A stretch of DNA of 64,000 nucleotides from Aliivibrio salmonicida LFI1238 (GTDB lineage: Bacteria; Pseudomonadota; Gammaproteobacteria; Enterobacterales; Vibrionaceae). The position numbers were made by a program, and so were the translations under genes. This document shows positions 1 to 8,687 of this stretch, piece after piece (position 1 is the first letter of the stretch; each line of letters starts with the position of its first letter). The DNA lies in the NCBI RefSeq assembly GCF_000196495.1, contig NC_011312.1, forward strand, positions 496,001 through 560,000. Reading direction: 5' to 3'. The notes beneath the pieces were generated by a model. That model was not told where the DNA came from and ran no database searches. It worked only from the letters and a program-made list of their open reading frames with translations.

Positions 1-130
1 CACTAGTAGACATTACTGACTGACGTTTTCTTTTTCTCTCACTAGCCTCAACAAGGTATTTTTCCCATTGAGATAAGAATTGATAACAAAAATCATCGAC
101 ATCACAAAATATATCAACTAATTTATTCAT
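1..130 (-). CDS. IS982-family transposase, N-terminal 43 residues (partial)
   Basis: Translation leftward from the ATG at 128-130 gives 43 codons beginning MNKLVDIFCDVDDFC and continuing with a basic stretch (SERKRKRQ), which is the characteristic start of IS982-family DDE transposases. The frame is open to the window edge, so the catalytic domain is not visible. A good Shine-Dalgarno (AGGTGGGC) sits just upstream. This is an IS cargo gene, not a host gene; whether the whole element is intact cannot be judged here. Confidence 0.8.
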   Translation of the reverse strand, partial: MNKLVDIFCDVDDFCYQFLSQWEKYLVEASERKRKRQSVMSTS

Positions 131-225
131 CTTGCCCACCTTTTAAAATACGTTCAAATAATTCTTGGTCGAAAGATCTGATCGTTAGGTGGGCAATTAG
201 TTCAGCCTTATCCAGAATTCAGGTT
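1..225 (-). mobile_element. IS982-family insertion sequence, 5' end only (runs off window)
   Basis: The lysC reading frame stops abruptly at 224-226 and is followed, reading leftward, by a short non-coding terminus, a ribosome binding site (AAAAGGTGGGC) and the beginning of an IS982-type transposase. The terminus reads AACCTGAATTCTGG from lysC inward, resembling the ends of IS982 elements. The exact IS/lysC junction cannot be fixed to the base because the other end and the target duplication lie outside the window. Confidence 0.8.
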
Positions 226-1231
226 ATTTAGCTAAAATTTTAAATACTTCAGCTAAAAATCCATAAGCATGAAACATACTTGGGCTATGTAACGTCACCA
301 TGGTTTGATTGCAACGTAATGTTAATGCTCGAAATAATGGAGAGCTATTTACCTTTTGTTTGATCCATGTACCGCCTTTTTCTGGCTCTTTAGATGAGCC
401 AACAAACACTGGGATTTGATGACGCAATGCAGGAAGTAAAGTTGAAGGATGTAGAATTTTCGCACCATAGTTTGCCATTTCTGATGCTTCACTAAAGCTG
501 ATTTCTGGAATAGGGGAAGCTTTGGGAGCGATGCGAGGATCTGTCGTATAAATACCAGGGACATCAGTCCAAATTTCTAAACCGCAAGCTCTTACTGATT
601 CTGCGATCAAGGCTGCACTATAATCACTACCGCCTCTGCCTAATGTTGTTGTATTTCCGTCACAATCCGCACCAATAAATCCTTGAGTAACGACGATGTG
701 TTTTTGGCATAAAGGAGCTAGTTTTTCTTGAGCTAGATGAGAAATATAGTCTAATTGAGGTTCGCCTTTACCAAATGTTGAGTCAGTACGAAGAACGGTT
801 CTTATATCAAAACGAACGGCTGAATTGCCTCGCTCAATTAACAATTGAGTAAATAGGTGAGTAGACATTAGCTCACCGCAAGAAACAAGGTGATCGGTTA
901 ATTTATCACTTATTTGGAATGAGGCTGAATCAGCGGCTTTTTCTATATCATCTAAGATTTCAAGAATAGCTTGTTCTGGATAAACAGGATCAGCTAATTG
1001 ATCTAATACAGAGAAGTGAATATCTTTTAATTCATTAAGAATATTTTTTTTCCGTTGAGTATTTTCAACACCGTTAGCTAATTCAACTAACAGGTTTGTG
1101 ACCCCTGAGCAGGCGCTAATAACAACTAAGTGAGTATTTTTGTTTTGTTCTATTACATGGGCACTACGGCTCATTGCTTCAAAATTAGCAACGCTAGTGC
1201 CACCAAATTTAGCAACATTTATAGGGTTCAC
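224..1231 (-). pseudogene. lysC: Lysine-sensitive aspartokinase III, C-terminally truncated by an IS982 element
   Basis: Aspartokinase phosphorylates aspartate, the first step to lysine, threonine, methionine and diaminopimelate. The N-terminus carries the kinase signature VAKFGGTSVA, and a GRGGSDYSAAL motif of the amino-acid-kinase fold lies near residue 200. The E. coli enzyme has about 449 residues; this frame has 335 and ends KILAK-stop exactly where IS sequence begins. What is lost is most of the paired ACT domains that bind lysine and build the dimer; the catalytic domain (about 1-295) is complete. The fragment could be an unstable remnant or a feedback-deregulated kinase. The lysine riboswitch upstream is intact. 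The GTG/ATG region at 1229-1231 (MNPINVAKFGG) is the natural start. Confidence 0.9.
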
Positions 1232-1299
1232 TATCCTGTCTCCCGACTACATCCAATGTGGAAATAAATATGAAGAAACGACAGCAATATAAAAGGTTA

Positions 1300-1472
1300 T
1301 TGCTAGAAGCTCTTCACTTAATATTTAAGTGACAATCGTAAGGATTCAGCCAATACGATCGATAAACGACTCCCAAGGGTAGTTTATCTCGGCATAACTC
1401 TCCCTCACTTATTTGTTTTGGAGTTTGGGCTCCACAAATTAAGCTACCTAGGTAATGCTCCTCTTCTTTATA
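1300..1472 (-). promoter_or_regulatory. Lysine riboswitch (L box) in the lysC leader
   Basis: Read on the minus strand, the leader shows the L-box conserved blocks in order: AGAGGAGCATTACC..GGTAGC, TGGAGCCCAAACTCC, GTGAGGGAGAGTTATGCCGAGA, and GGCTGAATCC. The outer P1 stem can be drawn between AGAAG near 1466 and CTTCT near 1307. This matches the aptamer found ahead of lysC in E. coli and vibrios, where bound lysine lowers expression. A weak 7-bp hairpin just downstream (1283-1304) shares bases with the 3' side of P1 and could belong to the expression platform, but it lacks a clean U tract. Confidence 0.85.
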
Positions 1473-1496
1473 TTTCTAAAAGTACGAAATACGTTT

Positions 1497-1529
1497 CATT
1501 AATGTGCTTTTTTATGAATCAAATGTCAA
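1497..1529 (-). promoter_or_regulatory. Candidate sigma-70 promoter for lysC
   Basis: On the minus strand a perfect -35 hexamer TTGACA (1524-1529) lies upstream of an AT-rich ATTAAT-like -10 at about 1497-1502, just ahead of the riboswitch. The -35 is convincing, but the -10 and its spacing are imperfect, so this is only a candidate. Confidence 0.4.
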
Positions 1530-1686
1530 TTGATAGTAACGTTTTTTTTGTCTTTCTTACCTTCTAAGTAAAATTTAACTATTTAGTGTTGTTTTAGGCA
1601 GTTAAGTCACTCTAATTAGTTTGTCTAATTGAGTTTAATTATTTTTATGTTTATTATTTGAACACTTACTATTCAAGGAGCGAGTC

Positions 1687-2796
1687 ATGCAAAGTTTTAT
1701 TCCACCACAAAGAACCCTTATGGGACCTGGTCCATCTGATGTTTCTCCCCAGGTATTACAAGCATTGAGTCGCCCTACTATTGGTCATTTAGACCCATTG
1801 TTTATTAAAATGATGGATGAAGTAAAAGAGTTATTAAAATACGCATTTCAAACAAAAAATGAATTTACTATCGCGGTGTCAGCGCCAGGCAGTGCAGGAA
1901 TGGAAACGTGTTTTGTTAATCTTGTAGAGAGAGGCGAAAAAGTACTTGTTTGCCGTAATGGTGTTTTTGGTGAGCGAATGCGACAGAATGTAGAGCGTTG
2001 CGGTGGAATTGCGATCGTTATTGATGATGAATGGGGAACTCCTGTATCGTTAGCAAAAGTAGAAGAAGCATTGATTAAAGATCCTGAGATTAATGTTATC
2101 GCATTTGTGCACGCAGAGACATCAACAGGTGTATTAAGTGATGCGAAGTCTATCTCTGAATTGGCACAGAAATACAACTGTTTAACTATTGTAGACGCAG
2201 TAACATCGTTGGGTGGGGTTCCTTTATTCGTAGATGAATGGTTATTAGATGCGGTTTATTCAGGATCTCAAAAATGCTTATCTTGTATACCTGGTCTTTC
2301 TCCGGTGACGTTTTCAAATAAAGCGGTTGAGAAAATGAAGTCAAGAAAAGAACCGGTACAAAGTTGGTTTTTAGACCAAAGCCTAGTATTGGGTTACTGG
2401 AGTGGAGAAGGCAAAAGAAGCTATCATCATACCGCACCAGTAAACAGTCTATATGCATTGCATGAATCATTATTAATGCTTAAAAATGAGGGGCTAGAGA
2501 ATGCATGGAAGAGACATGATCATTTTCACCAAGAACTTAAGCGTGGACTAGAAAGTTTAGGTGTTTCATTTATTGTTGATGAGAAATACCGATTACCACA
2601 GCTAAATGCGGTCTATATTCCTGATGGTACTGATGATGCTTTAGTTCGAAAAGTATTATTAGAAGAATATAATTTAGAAATTGGCGCAGGATTAGGGGAT
2701 TTAGCGGGTAAAGCTTGGCGCATTGGATTGATGGGGTATGCGGCACGTAAAGAAAACGTGTCTCTTTGTTTAAAAGCGTTATCTGACGTATTATAA
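1687..2796 (+). CDS. Class V (alanine/serine-glyoxylate type) PLP aminotransferase
   Basis: A 369-residue fold-type I PLP enzyme of aminotransferase class V. The start LMGPGPSDVSPQVL is typical of alanine-glyoxylate/serine-glyoxylate aminotransferases. VDAVTSLGG contains the pyridine-nitrogen aspartate (D170), and SGSQKCL places the Schiff-base lysine at K196. The substrate cannot be assigned: family members use alanine, serine or 2-aminoethylphosphonate with glyoxylate or pyruvate, and no phosphonate genes are nearby. It is transcribed alone, divergent from lysC, with a strong AAGGAG site 6 bases before the ATG and a bidirectional terminator after it. V. cholerae has an orthologue at the same place between lysC and pglL. 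Confidence 0.9.
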   Translation: MQSFIPPQRTLMGPGPSDVSPQVLQALSRPTIGHLDPLFIKMMDEVKELLKYAFQTKNEFTIAVSAPGSAGMETCFVNLVERGEKVLVCRNGVFGERMRQNVERCGGIAIVIDDEWGTPVSLAKVEEALIKDPEINVIAFVHAETSTGVLSDAKSISELAQKYNCLTIVDAVTSLGGVPLFVDEWLLDAVYSGSQKCLSCIPGLSPVTFSNKAVEKMKSRKEPVQSWFLDQSLVLGYWSGEGKRSYHHTAPVNSLYALHESLLMLKNEGLENAWKRHDHFHQELKRGLESLGVSFIVDEKYRLPQLNAVYIPDGTDDALVRKVLLEEYNLEIGAGLGDLAGKAWRIGLMGYAARKENVSLCLKALSDVL

Positions 2797-2806
2797 ATAA
2801 CATGAT

Positions 2807-2843
2807 GATAAAACGCCGTTGATAAATTCAACGGCGTTTTATC
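2807..2843. terminator. Bidirectional terminator between the aminotransferase and pglL
   Basis: A perfect 16-bp inverted repeat (GATAAAACGCCGTTGA and its complement) closes a 5-base loop. A/T runs within both arms let it serve both convergent genes. It overlaps nothing coding on the plus strand and ends at the pglL stop codon. Confidence 0.9.
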
Positions 2844-2844
2844 A

Positions 2845-4602
2845 TTACTTTCTGATTTGACGTAACTTTTGGTCAAGTTGAACGGTTTCGAAATTGTTAT
2901 TCGGAAATAAGAATACGGCTTCTCTTCTTATGTCTTCCGCGTTTGCTTCTTGCTCTAAAGCTTGATAAGCGATGATTAGGTTTTGATAAAATGCTGGTCT
3001 AGGTTTATTTTTTATAAGCTCTTTGGACCAAGTAATGTAAGGTATGATTAAATCGGGTCTTTTATTGATGACGCCAATGGATAATTGTGCTGATAATACA
3101 TCCCAATTAAATCTATCTTCCCATACGACAGGATTACTGACTTGATTTAATATTTCTGGATTCATTGGTTTTGTTGTTTCAAATTTGGTTAAAATCCAGT
3201 TCGTGTGTAATGTTGAAAGCATATAAAAAGCAGTGATAATAGGAAGAACAAGAGAACTTACTCGTAACGATATTTTGCTGACTCCAGTAATGCGGTATTT
3301 TTTATACTTACAGCTAAGCTGGTCTATCCAAAAGAGAAGGATAATGAAGGTAAACCAGTGAAGCATAGAATGGTAAAAAGGGTATTCTAATTGGCTGTGA
3401 ATAAAGATAGGACTGATTAGAGCAAGCAATGCAAATTGTGTATCTAATTTACTTTTTCTAATTTTTAGTAACACCCCACCAGCGGCTAATAATAATCCAA
3501 ATATAGCAAGAATGCCGCCTTCTACTCCCCAGTAGAGGACCTCATTATGAGGATGGTCCATTGATGGTAATCCCGATTTATAATCGGCAGATATTTGGTG
3601 CTGTTTGGCCGTATAAAGAATGTAAGCGGCTTCAAAATTCCCATAGCCAGTAATTGGTTTCTCTAAAAACATATCCAGTGCTTGGGGGAATGTGTATCTT
3701 CTTGGACTTTCTAAATCTGCTTTTTTACTTAATAATGAAATATTATTGAAATCATCATTTTGTGAAAAATGTAAGATAACAAAACTGCCACTAACGCCCA
3801 TAATTAAAGCAAGAACCCACGAGGAAAATCGTTTTTTTGTGCAATATTTCCACATGTATGGGATTAACAATAGAAGGCTAAATACCGCAGCAATCCAACC
3901 CGTTCGTGAAGCTAAAACAATAATTAGCGGTAAGGTTAGGATTATTGTTATATATAAAAGCGTAAGGGCGACAGGGTTCTCTCGGTATTTAATTGGTTGT
4001 CTTGCCAAAAAATACGAGGCTATGGCAAGCCCGGTAACTAAAAAGCTTGCCATTACATTTGGTTGCTGAAAAATACCATAAGGGCGGTTTGAAATTACGT
4101 TATAACCAAACGAATTCCCTGATTCTAGAAATAGATATTGAATATAGCCAAAAATAGCTTCAATCAATACAGAACCAATGATGCACCATAGAAGCCATTG
4201 CTTTTGTTTATTAGAAAATGCAAATTGTTGTAAGGTGAGAAAGAAAAGCCAGCCAGCCCATAATCCAAAAAATTTTCCAGCGGCTAATAATGGAGAGGAG
4301 TCTTGATAGATTAAAGGTACAGAAAGTAGAACTGCTGAGAAAAACAAAACGATTGTTAATGTTGAATACTTAATTAGCCCTTGTTTCGCTATATGATAGA
4401 AGGCAATGGCAATGGCAATACTTGCAGGGATCCAAGAGGCAGCATTAAAGGCTAAATGGAGACCTGATCCACCTGGATTTGGTTGGAAAAAGTGAGCACA
4501 AACAAAAAATAGAATACTGAGGCTAACGAGAAAAGATTTAGTAAGTGGTTTTTTTATTTTTCTTGCTTCGAGTTGAGTTCCCTGAGTAAGTAAGGTTGCC
4601 AT
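2845..4602 (-). CDS. pglL: PglL-type O-oligosaccharyltransferase (Wzy_C superfamily)
   Basis: An integral inner-membrane enzyme of about 585 residues that transfers lipid-linked glycans to serine/threonine of periplasmic or pilin proteins. It shows about a dozen hydrophobic segments, the near-N-terminal QPNPGGSGL motif common in PglL proteins, and the central HPHNEVLYWGVEGG motif (about residues 350-363) that contains the catalytic histidine region of this family. A soluble C-terminal tail (Wzy_C_2-like) follows. The frame extends upstream to a TTG at 4635, but that codon lies inside the uvrA terminator hairpin, so the ATG at 4600-4602 is preferred; its ribosome binding site is poor. The position next to uvrA matches V. 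cholerae VC0393, a shown O-OTase. Target proteins are unknown; MSHA pilins are a nearby possibility. Confidence 0.88.
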   Translation of the reverse strand: MATLLTQGTQLEARKIKKPLTKSFLVSLSILFFVCAHFFQPNPGGSGLHLAFNAASWIPASIAIAIAFYHIAKQGLIKYSTLTIVLFFSAVLLSVPLIYQDSSPLLAAGKFFGLWAGWLFFLTLQQFAFSNKQKQWLLWCIIGSVLIEAIFGYIQYLFLESGNSFGYNVISNRPYGIFQQPNVMASFLVTGLAIASYFLARQPIKYRENPVALTLLYITIILTLPLIIVLASRTGWIAAVFSLLLLIPYMWKYCTKKRFSSWVLALIMGVSGSFVILHFSQNDDFNNISLLSKKADLESPRRYTFPQALDMFLEKPITGYGNFEAAYILYTAKQHQISADYKSGLPSMDHPHNEVLYWGVEGGILAIFGLLLAAGGVLLKIRKSKLDTQFALLALISPIFIHSQLEYPFYHSMLHWFTFIILLFWIDQLSCKYKKYRITGVSKISLRVSSLVLPIITAFYMLSTLHTNWILTKFETTKPMNPEILNQVSNPVVWEDRFNWDVLSAQLSIGVINKRPDLIIPYITWSKELIKNKPRPAFYQNLIIAYQALEQEANAEDIRREAVFLFPNNNFETVQLDQKLRQIRK

Positions 4603-4621
4603 TTTTTCAATTAATCCCTGT

Positions 4622-4650
4622 AATAAAGCCAGCAAAGTGCTGGCTTTATT
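4622..4650 (-). terminator. Terminator downstream of uvrA
   Basis: A perfect 13-bp stem (AATAAAGCCAGCA) with a 3-base loop, 32 bp beyond the uvrA stop codon, ending in TTTATTA on the minus strand. The arms are self-complementary, so it could act in either direction. Confidence 0.8.
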
Positions 4651-4681
4651 CTATCCGATAATACTTAATAAGTATGGAATT

Positions 4682-7510
4682 TTATAAGGAAAGCATTGGT
4701 TTTAAGAAGCGTGCCGTATGTGAGCCTTCAACAAGTGCAACTTCTTCGGGGGTTCCTTCTGCAATAATCTCTCCACCACCATTACCACCTTCTGGCCCTA
4801 AATCTACCACCCAGTCAGCTGTTTTTACTACATCTAGATTATGCTCAATAACCACAATGGTATTTCCTCGTTCACGTAAGTGATGAAGCACAGTCAATAG
4901 TTGTTGAATATCATGAAAATGCAAACCAGTAGTTGGCTCATCTAAAATATAGAGTGTTTTTCCAGTATCTCTTTTCGATAATTCTCGAGCTAGTTTGACT
5001 CGTTGAGCCTCCCCTCCAGACAAAGTCGTTGCCGCTTGACCTAAACGAATGTAAGAGAGTCCTACATCCATGAGTGTTTTTAATTTGCGAGCAATCACGG
5101 GAACAGGAGCAAAGAAAGTATGAGCATCTTCAATAGTCATCTGAAGAACTTCATCAATACTCTTACCTTTATATTTTACTTCAAGCGTTTCACGGTTGTA
5201 GCGTTTACTCTTACACACATCACATGGTACATAAACATCAGGTAAGAAATGCATTTCTACTTTTATAACCCCATCACCTTGGCAAGCTTCACAACGGCCA
5301 CCTCGAACATTAAAACTAAAGCGTCCAGGTTTATAGCCACGAGATCGGGATTCCGGTGTTCCAGAGAATAACTCTCGTATTGGAGTAAAAATACCAGTAT
5401 AAGTCGCGGGGTTTGAGCGAGGGGTTCGGCCTATTGGACTTTGATCTATATCGATGACTTTATCAAAGTGTTCGATGCCTTTAATTTTTTTATAAGGCGC
5501 GGGCTCTGAAGTTGTCGCTCCATTTAATTGAGTATGTGCAATCTTGAAAAAAGTATCGTTAATGAGTGTCGATTTACCAGAACCAGAAACACCAGTGATA
5601 CAAGTAAAGAGACCAACCGGTAATTTTAATGTGACATTTTTTAAATTATTACCAGTCGCGCCAATCAGTTCTACTTGTTTTTTAGGGTCCGCTTTAACTC
5701 GTTCTTTTGGTACCGGGATTTTTTTTGCGCCACTTAAGTATTGGCCTGTTAAAGAGTCTGGGTTATTAATGATTGCCGCATAATCGCCTTCAGCAACAAT
5801 ATATCCACCATGAACACCGGCTCCAGGGCCTATATCAATAATATGATCGGCACTTCGAATTGCATCTTCATCATGCTCAACGACAATCACCGTATTTCCG
5901 AGATCACGTAAATGATTCAACGTTTTTAATAATCGTTCATTGTCGCGTTGATGGAGCCCAATTGATGGTTCATCAAGTACATACATAACACCTACAAGCC
6001 CTGCGCCAATTTGACTAGCAAGACGTATTCGTTGAGCTTCTCCGCCAGAAAGGGTGTCCGCACCGCGCGATAAATTAAGGTAATTTAGACCAACATTAAT
6101 AAGAAAATTTAAGCGCTCGTTTATTTCTTTCATTATCTTATCGGCAATTTGTGCTTTTTGTCCTGTTAAGGTTAATGAGCTGAAAAATGCCATCGAATCT
6201 TGAATGCTCATTTCACAGATTTCAGATAACGTGGTATCAGCGACAAAAACGCTTCTTGCTTCTAAGCGTAGGCGAGTCCCATGGCAACTAGAGCAAGATT
6301 GTGTAGAAATGTATTTGGATAAATCATCACGAACGGAGCTTGATTCTGTTTCTTTATAGCGGCGATCTAAAGTATTTAAAATACCTTCAAATGGGTGACG
6401 TTTTACACGTAAATCACCCCGGTCATTACTGTAATGAAATTCAACTTCTTCATTACCAGAGCCATTAAGGATGATTTGTTGAATTTTTTTTGACAATGAT
6501 TTAAAGGGTGAGAAAAGGTCAAAAGTATAGTGTTCAGCGAGAGAAGTTAGCATTTGGAAGTAGTAATAGTTCTTTTGATCCCATCCTTTGATCGCCCCTT
6601 CAGCAATACTAAGTTTGTTATCTAAAACGATTCTATCGGCATCGAAATATTGTTGTACACCTAAGCCATCACAGGTACCACAAGCCCCTGCTGGATTATT
6701 GAAAGAGAATAAGCGAGGTTCGAGTTCTTGCATGCTATAACCACAATGTGGGCAAGCAAAATTAGCCGAAAAGATCAGTGGTTCATTATCGGTCTTATCC
6801 ATATAGTCGATAACGGCAATGCCACCGGTTAGTTCTAATGCCGTTTCAAACGATTCTGCTAAACGCTGTTGAAGATCTGAACGGACTTTAAACCGATCAA
6901 CGACAACTTCAATGGTGTGTTTTTTGTGTAACTCTAATGTGGGTGGATCGGAAAGATCACATACTTCACCATCAATACGGGCTCGAATAAAGCCTTGTGC
7001 TGCTAGATTTTCTAATGTTTTAACATGCTCGCCTTTACGCTCCTTAATAATAGGAGCGAGTAACATAAGCTTAGTGCCTTCCGGCAGTTCTAAGGCTTTA
7101 TCTACCATTTGACTAACGGTTTGAGCAGTAAGTTCGACATGATGCTCAGGGCAGCGGGGTTCACCAATACGAGCGTATAGTAAACGCAAATAATCGTAGA
7201 TTTCAGTAATGGTACCCACGGTAGATCTTGGGTTATGAGATGTGGATTTTTGTTCGATAGAGATAGCAGGAGACAACCCTTCGATATGGTCTACATCGGG
7301 TTTTTCCATAAGAGATAAAAATTGACGGGCATAAGCAGATAATGACTCAACATAACGTCGTTGACCTTCTGCATATAATGTATCAAATGCCAAAGAAGAT
7401 TTACCTGACCCAGATAACCCAGTTATCACAATTAATTTATCACGTGGGAGTGTTAAGCTAATATTTTTTAGGTTGTGGGTTCTGGCCCCTCTAACTTCAA
7501 TTTTATCCAT
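4682..7510 (-). CDS. uvrA: UvrABC excinuclease subunit A
   Basis: The DNA-damage recognition ATPase of nucleotide excision repair, 942 residues (about 940 in E. coli). It has two ABC modules: Walker A GLSGSGKSS near residue 31 and GVSGSGKST near 640, each with an LSGGEAQR signature. Zinc-binding cysteine pairs are visible at CPHCGY, CEACQGDG and CDVCKSKR. The frame is open 15 codons further upstream, but MDKIEVRGARTHNL is the conserved UvrA start, so 7510 is chosen. A LexA operator lies about 70 bp upstream (7579-7598), so SOS induction is expected. It is separated from galU by a terminator and so has its own promoter. Intact. Confidence 0.98.
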   Translation of the reverse strand: MDKIEVRGARTHNLKNISLTLPRDKLIVITGLSGSGKSSLAFDTLYAEGQRRYVESLSAYARQFLSLMEKPDVDHIEGLSPAISIEQKSTSHNPRSTVGTITEIYDYLRLLYARIGEPRCPEHHVELTAQTVSQMVDKALELPEGTKLMLLAPIIKERKGEHVKTLENLAAQGFIRARIDGEVCDLSDPPTLELHKKHTIEVVVDRFKVRSDLQQRLAESFETALELTGGIAVIDYMDKTDNEPLIFSANFACPHCGYSMQELEPRLFSFNNPAGACGTCDGLGVQQYFDADRIVLDNKLSIAEGAIKGWDQKNYYYFQMLTSLAEHYTFDLFSPFKSLSKKIQQIILNGSGNEEVEFHYSNDRGDLRVKRHPFEGILNTLDRRYKETESSSVRDDLSKYISTQSCSSCHGTRLRLEARSVFVADTTLSEICEMSIQDSMAFFSSLTLTGQKAQIADKIMKEINERLNFLINVGLNYLNLSRGADTLSGGEAQRIRLASQIGAGLVGVMYVLDEPSIGLHQRDNERLLKTLNHLRDLGNTVIVVEHDEDAIRSADHIIDIGPGAGVHGGYIVAEGDYAAIINNPDSLTGQYLSGAKKIPVPKERVKADPKKQVELIGATGNNLKNVTLKLPVGLFTCITGVSGSGKSTLINDTFFKIAHTQLNGATTSEPAPYKKIKGIEHFDKVIDIDQSPIGRTPRSNPATYTGIFTPIRELFSGTPESRSRGYKPGRFSFNVRGGRCEACQGDGVIKVEMHFLPDVYVPCDVCKSKRYNRETLEVKYKGKSIDEVLQMTIEDAHTFFAPVPVIARKLKTLMDVGLSYIRLGQAATTLSGGEAQRVKLARELSKRDTGKTLYILDEPTTGLHFHDIQQLLTVLHHLRERGNTIVVIEHNLDVVKTADWVVDLGPEGGNGGGEIIAEGTPEEVALVEGSHTARFLKPMLSL

Positions 7511-7578
7511 TGGGATCTCACTGCATAAATAATGACTGAAGACTAAGTATTGCACAGACTATTAGAACAACAAAGAGG

Positions 7579-7598
7579 TACTGGATAAAAAAACAGTA
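7579..7598 (-). promoter_or_regulatory. LexA operator (SOS box) of uvrA
   Basis: The minus strand reads TACTGTTTTTTTATCCAGTA, which keeps the CTGT-N8-CCAG core and the flanking TA/TA of the gammaproteobacterial LexA consensus (TACTGTATATATATACAGTA); the right half-site has CCAG in place of ACAG. It sits 69 bp before the uvrA start, where an SOS operator is expected. Confidence 0.8.
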
Positions 7599-7625
7599 AT
7601 GATAAGGTAGGAGAGATTCAGAATG

Positions 7626-7658
7626 AAAAAAAACGCCTTATGATATGTCATAAGACGT
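7626..7658 (-). terminator. Terminator downstream of galU
   Basis: On the minus strand an 11-bp stem (ACGTCTTATGA with its complement, one G-T pair) and a 4-base loop is followed by a run of eight T. It separates galU from the SOS-controlled uvrA. Confidence 0.88.
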
Positions 7659-7681
7659 AATAATAATTAAAACAAACGAGC

Positions 7682-8551
7682 TTACTTTTTACCTGTTGTT
7701 TGTTTTGCTAATTCAGCTGATTTTTTATCTTTTAAATATACATTTTCGTAGCAGTAGTTTGTTGCTTGGATATAACCTTCAACGCTACCACAGTCAAAAC
7801 GCTTACCTTTAAATTTATAAGCAAGAACACAACCTGATTGAGCTTGCTTTAATAACGCATCGGTAATTTGGATTTCACCACCTTTACCTGGTTCTGTTTG
7901 CTCAATAATCTCAAAGATATCTGGTGTTAGAATGTAACGACCAATGATCGCAAGGTTACTTGGTGCAGTGCCTGGTTCTGGTTTTTCAACCATGTTATCT
8001 ATGCGGTATAGATCGTCTTTGATCATTTCACCTGCAATAACGCCGTATTTATGCGTTTCGTTATCAGGTACTTCTTCTACTGCAACGATAGAACAACGGA
8101 ATTGCTTATACAAAGCAACCATTTGAGACAGTACGCCTTGTTCTTCATTGACACATAAATCATCAGCAAGTACGACAGCAAATGGTTCATCGCCGATGAG
8201 TTCACGGCCAGTAAGAATGGCATGACCTAAACCTTTCATTTCTCTTTGACGAATATAAGTAAAATGTGCAGCGTCAATTAATTCACGAACGTCTTCAAGA
8301 AGTTCTTCTTTATTTGTGCCACTGATTTGGTGTTCTAGCTCGTAGTTTTTATCAAAGTGATCCATTAAAGAATGCTTACCACGGCCAGTGACGATGCATA
8401 TTCCGTCCATGCCTGCATTGATAGCTTCTTCTACGCCATATTCTATAAGCGGTTTATTTACGATTGGCATCATTTCTTTTGGCATAGATTTAGTCGCAGG
8501 AAGAAAACGAGTACCGTAGCCAGCGGCAGGAAAAAGACATTTCTTGATCAT
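7682..8551 (-). CDS. galU: UTP-glucose-1-phosphate uridylyltransferase
   Basis: Makes UDP-glucose from UTP and glucose-1-phosphate for LPS core, exopolysaccharide and galactose metabolism. The 289-residue protein opens with the nucleotidyltransferase signature AAGYGTRFLPATKSMPKEMMP and has VVLADDLC, VEKPEPG and the GKGGEIQITDAL motif of GalU. The start MIKKCLFPAAGYG is standard. It is the only sugar-nucleotide gene beside the polysaccharide cluster and lies at its 3' end, so UDP-glucose is a plausible precursor; a 136-bp gap means it may also be transcribed independently. V. cholerae also has galU next to uvrA. Confidence 0.96.
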   Translation of the reverse strand: MIKKCLFPAAGYGTRFLPATKSMPKEMMPIVNKPLIEYGVEEAINAGMDGICIVTGRGKHSLMDHFDKNYELEHQISGTNKEELLEDVRELIDAAHFTYIRQREMKGLGHAILTGRELIGDEPFAVVLADDLCVNEEQGVLSQMVALYKQFRCSIVAVEEVPDNETHKYGVIAGEMIKDDLYRIDNMVEKPEPGTAPSNLAIIGRYILTPDIFEIIEQTEPGKGGEIQITDALLKQAQSGCVLAYKFKGKRFDCGSVEGYIQATNYCYENVYLKDKKSAELAKQTTGKK

Positions 8552-8687
8552 AACTGAGTCCTAAAGACGAAATTTAAATTATTGGAAGCGCTCTTGATTG
8601 AGCATCATCGTTATATGATCAGTTTAACGACTAATAACGGGTAAATGAAGCGCTTTAAGTTGAAACATGGTGGAGTATCATTGTTAA

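Noticed and set aside
4603..4635. TTG at 4635 as the pglL start
   Set aside because: It lies inside the uvrA terminator stem and gives no family-like residues; ATG 4602 is simpler.
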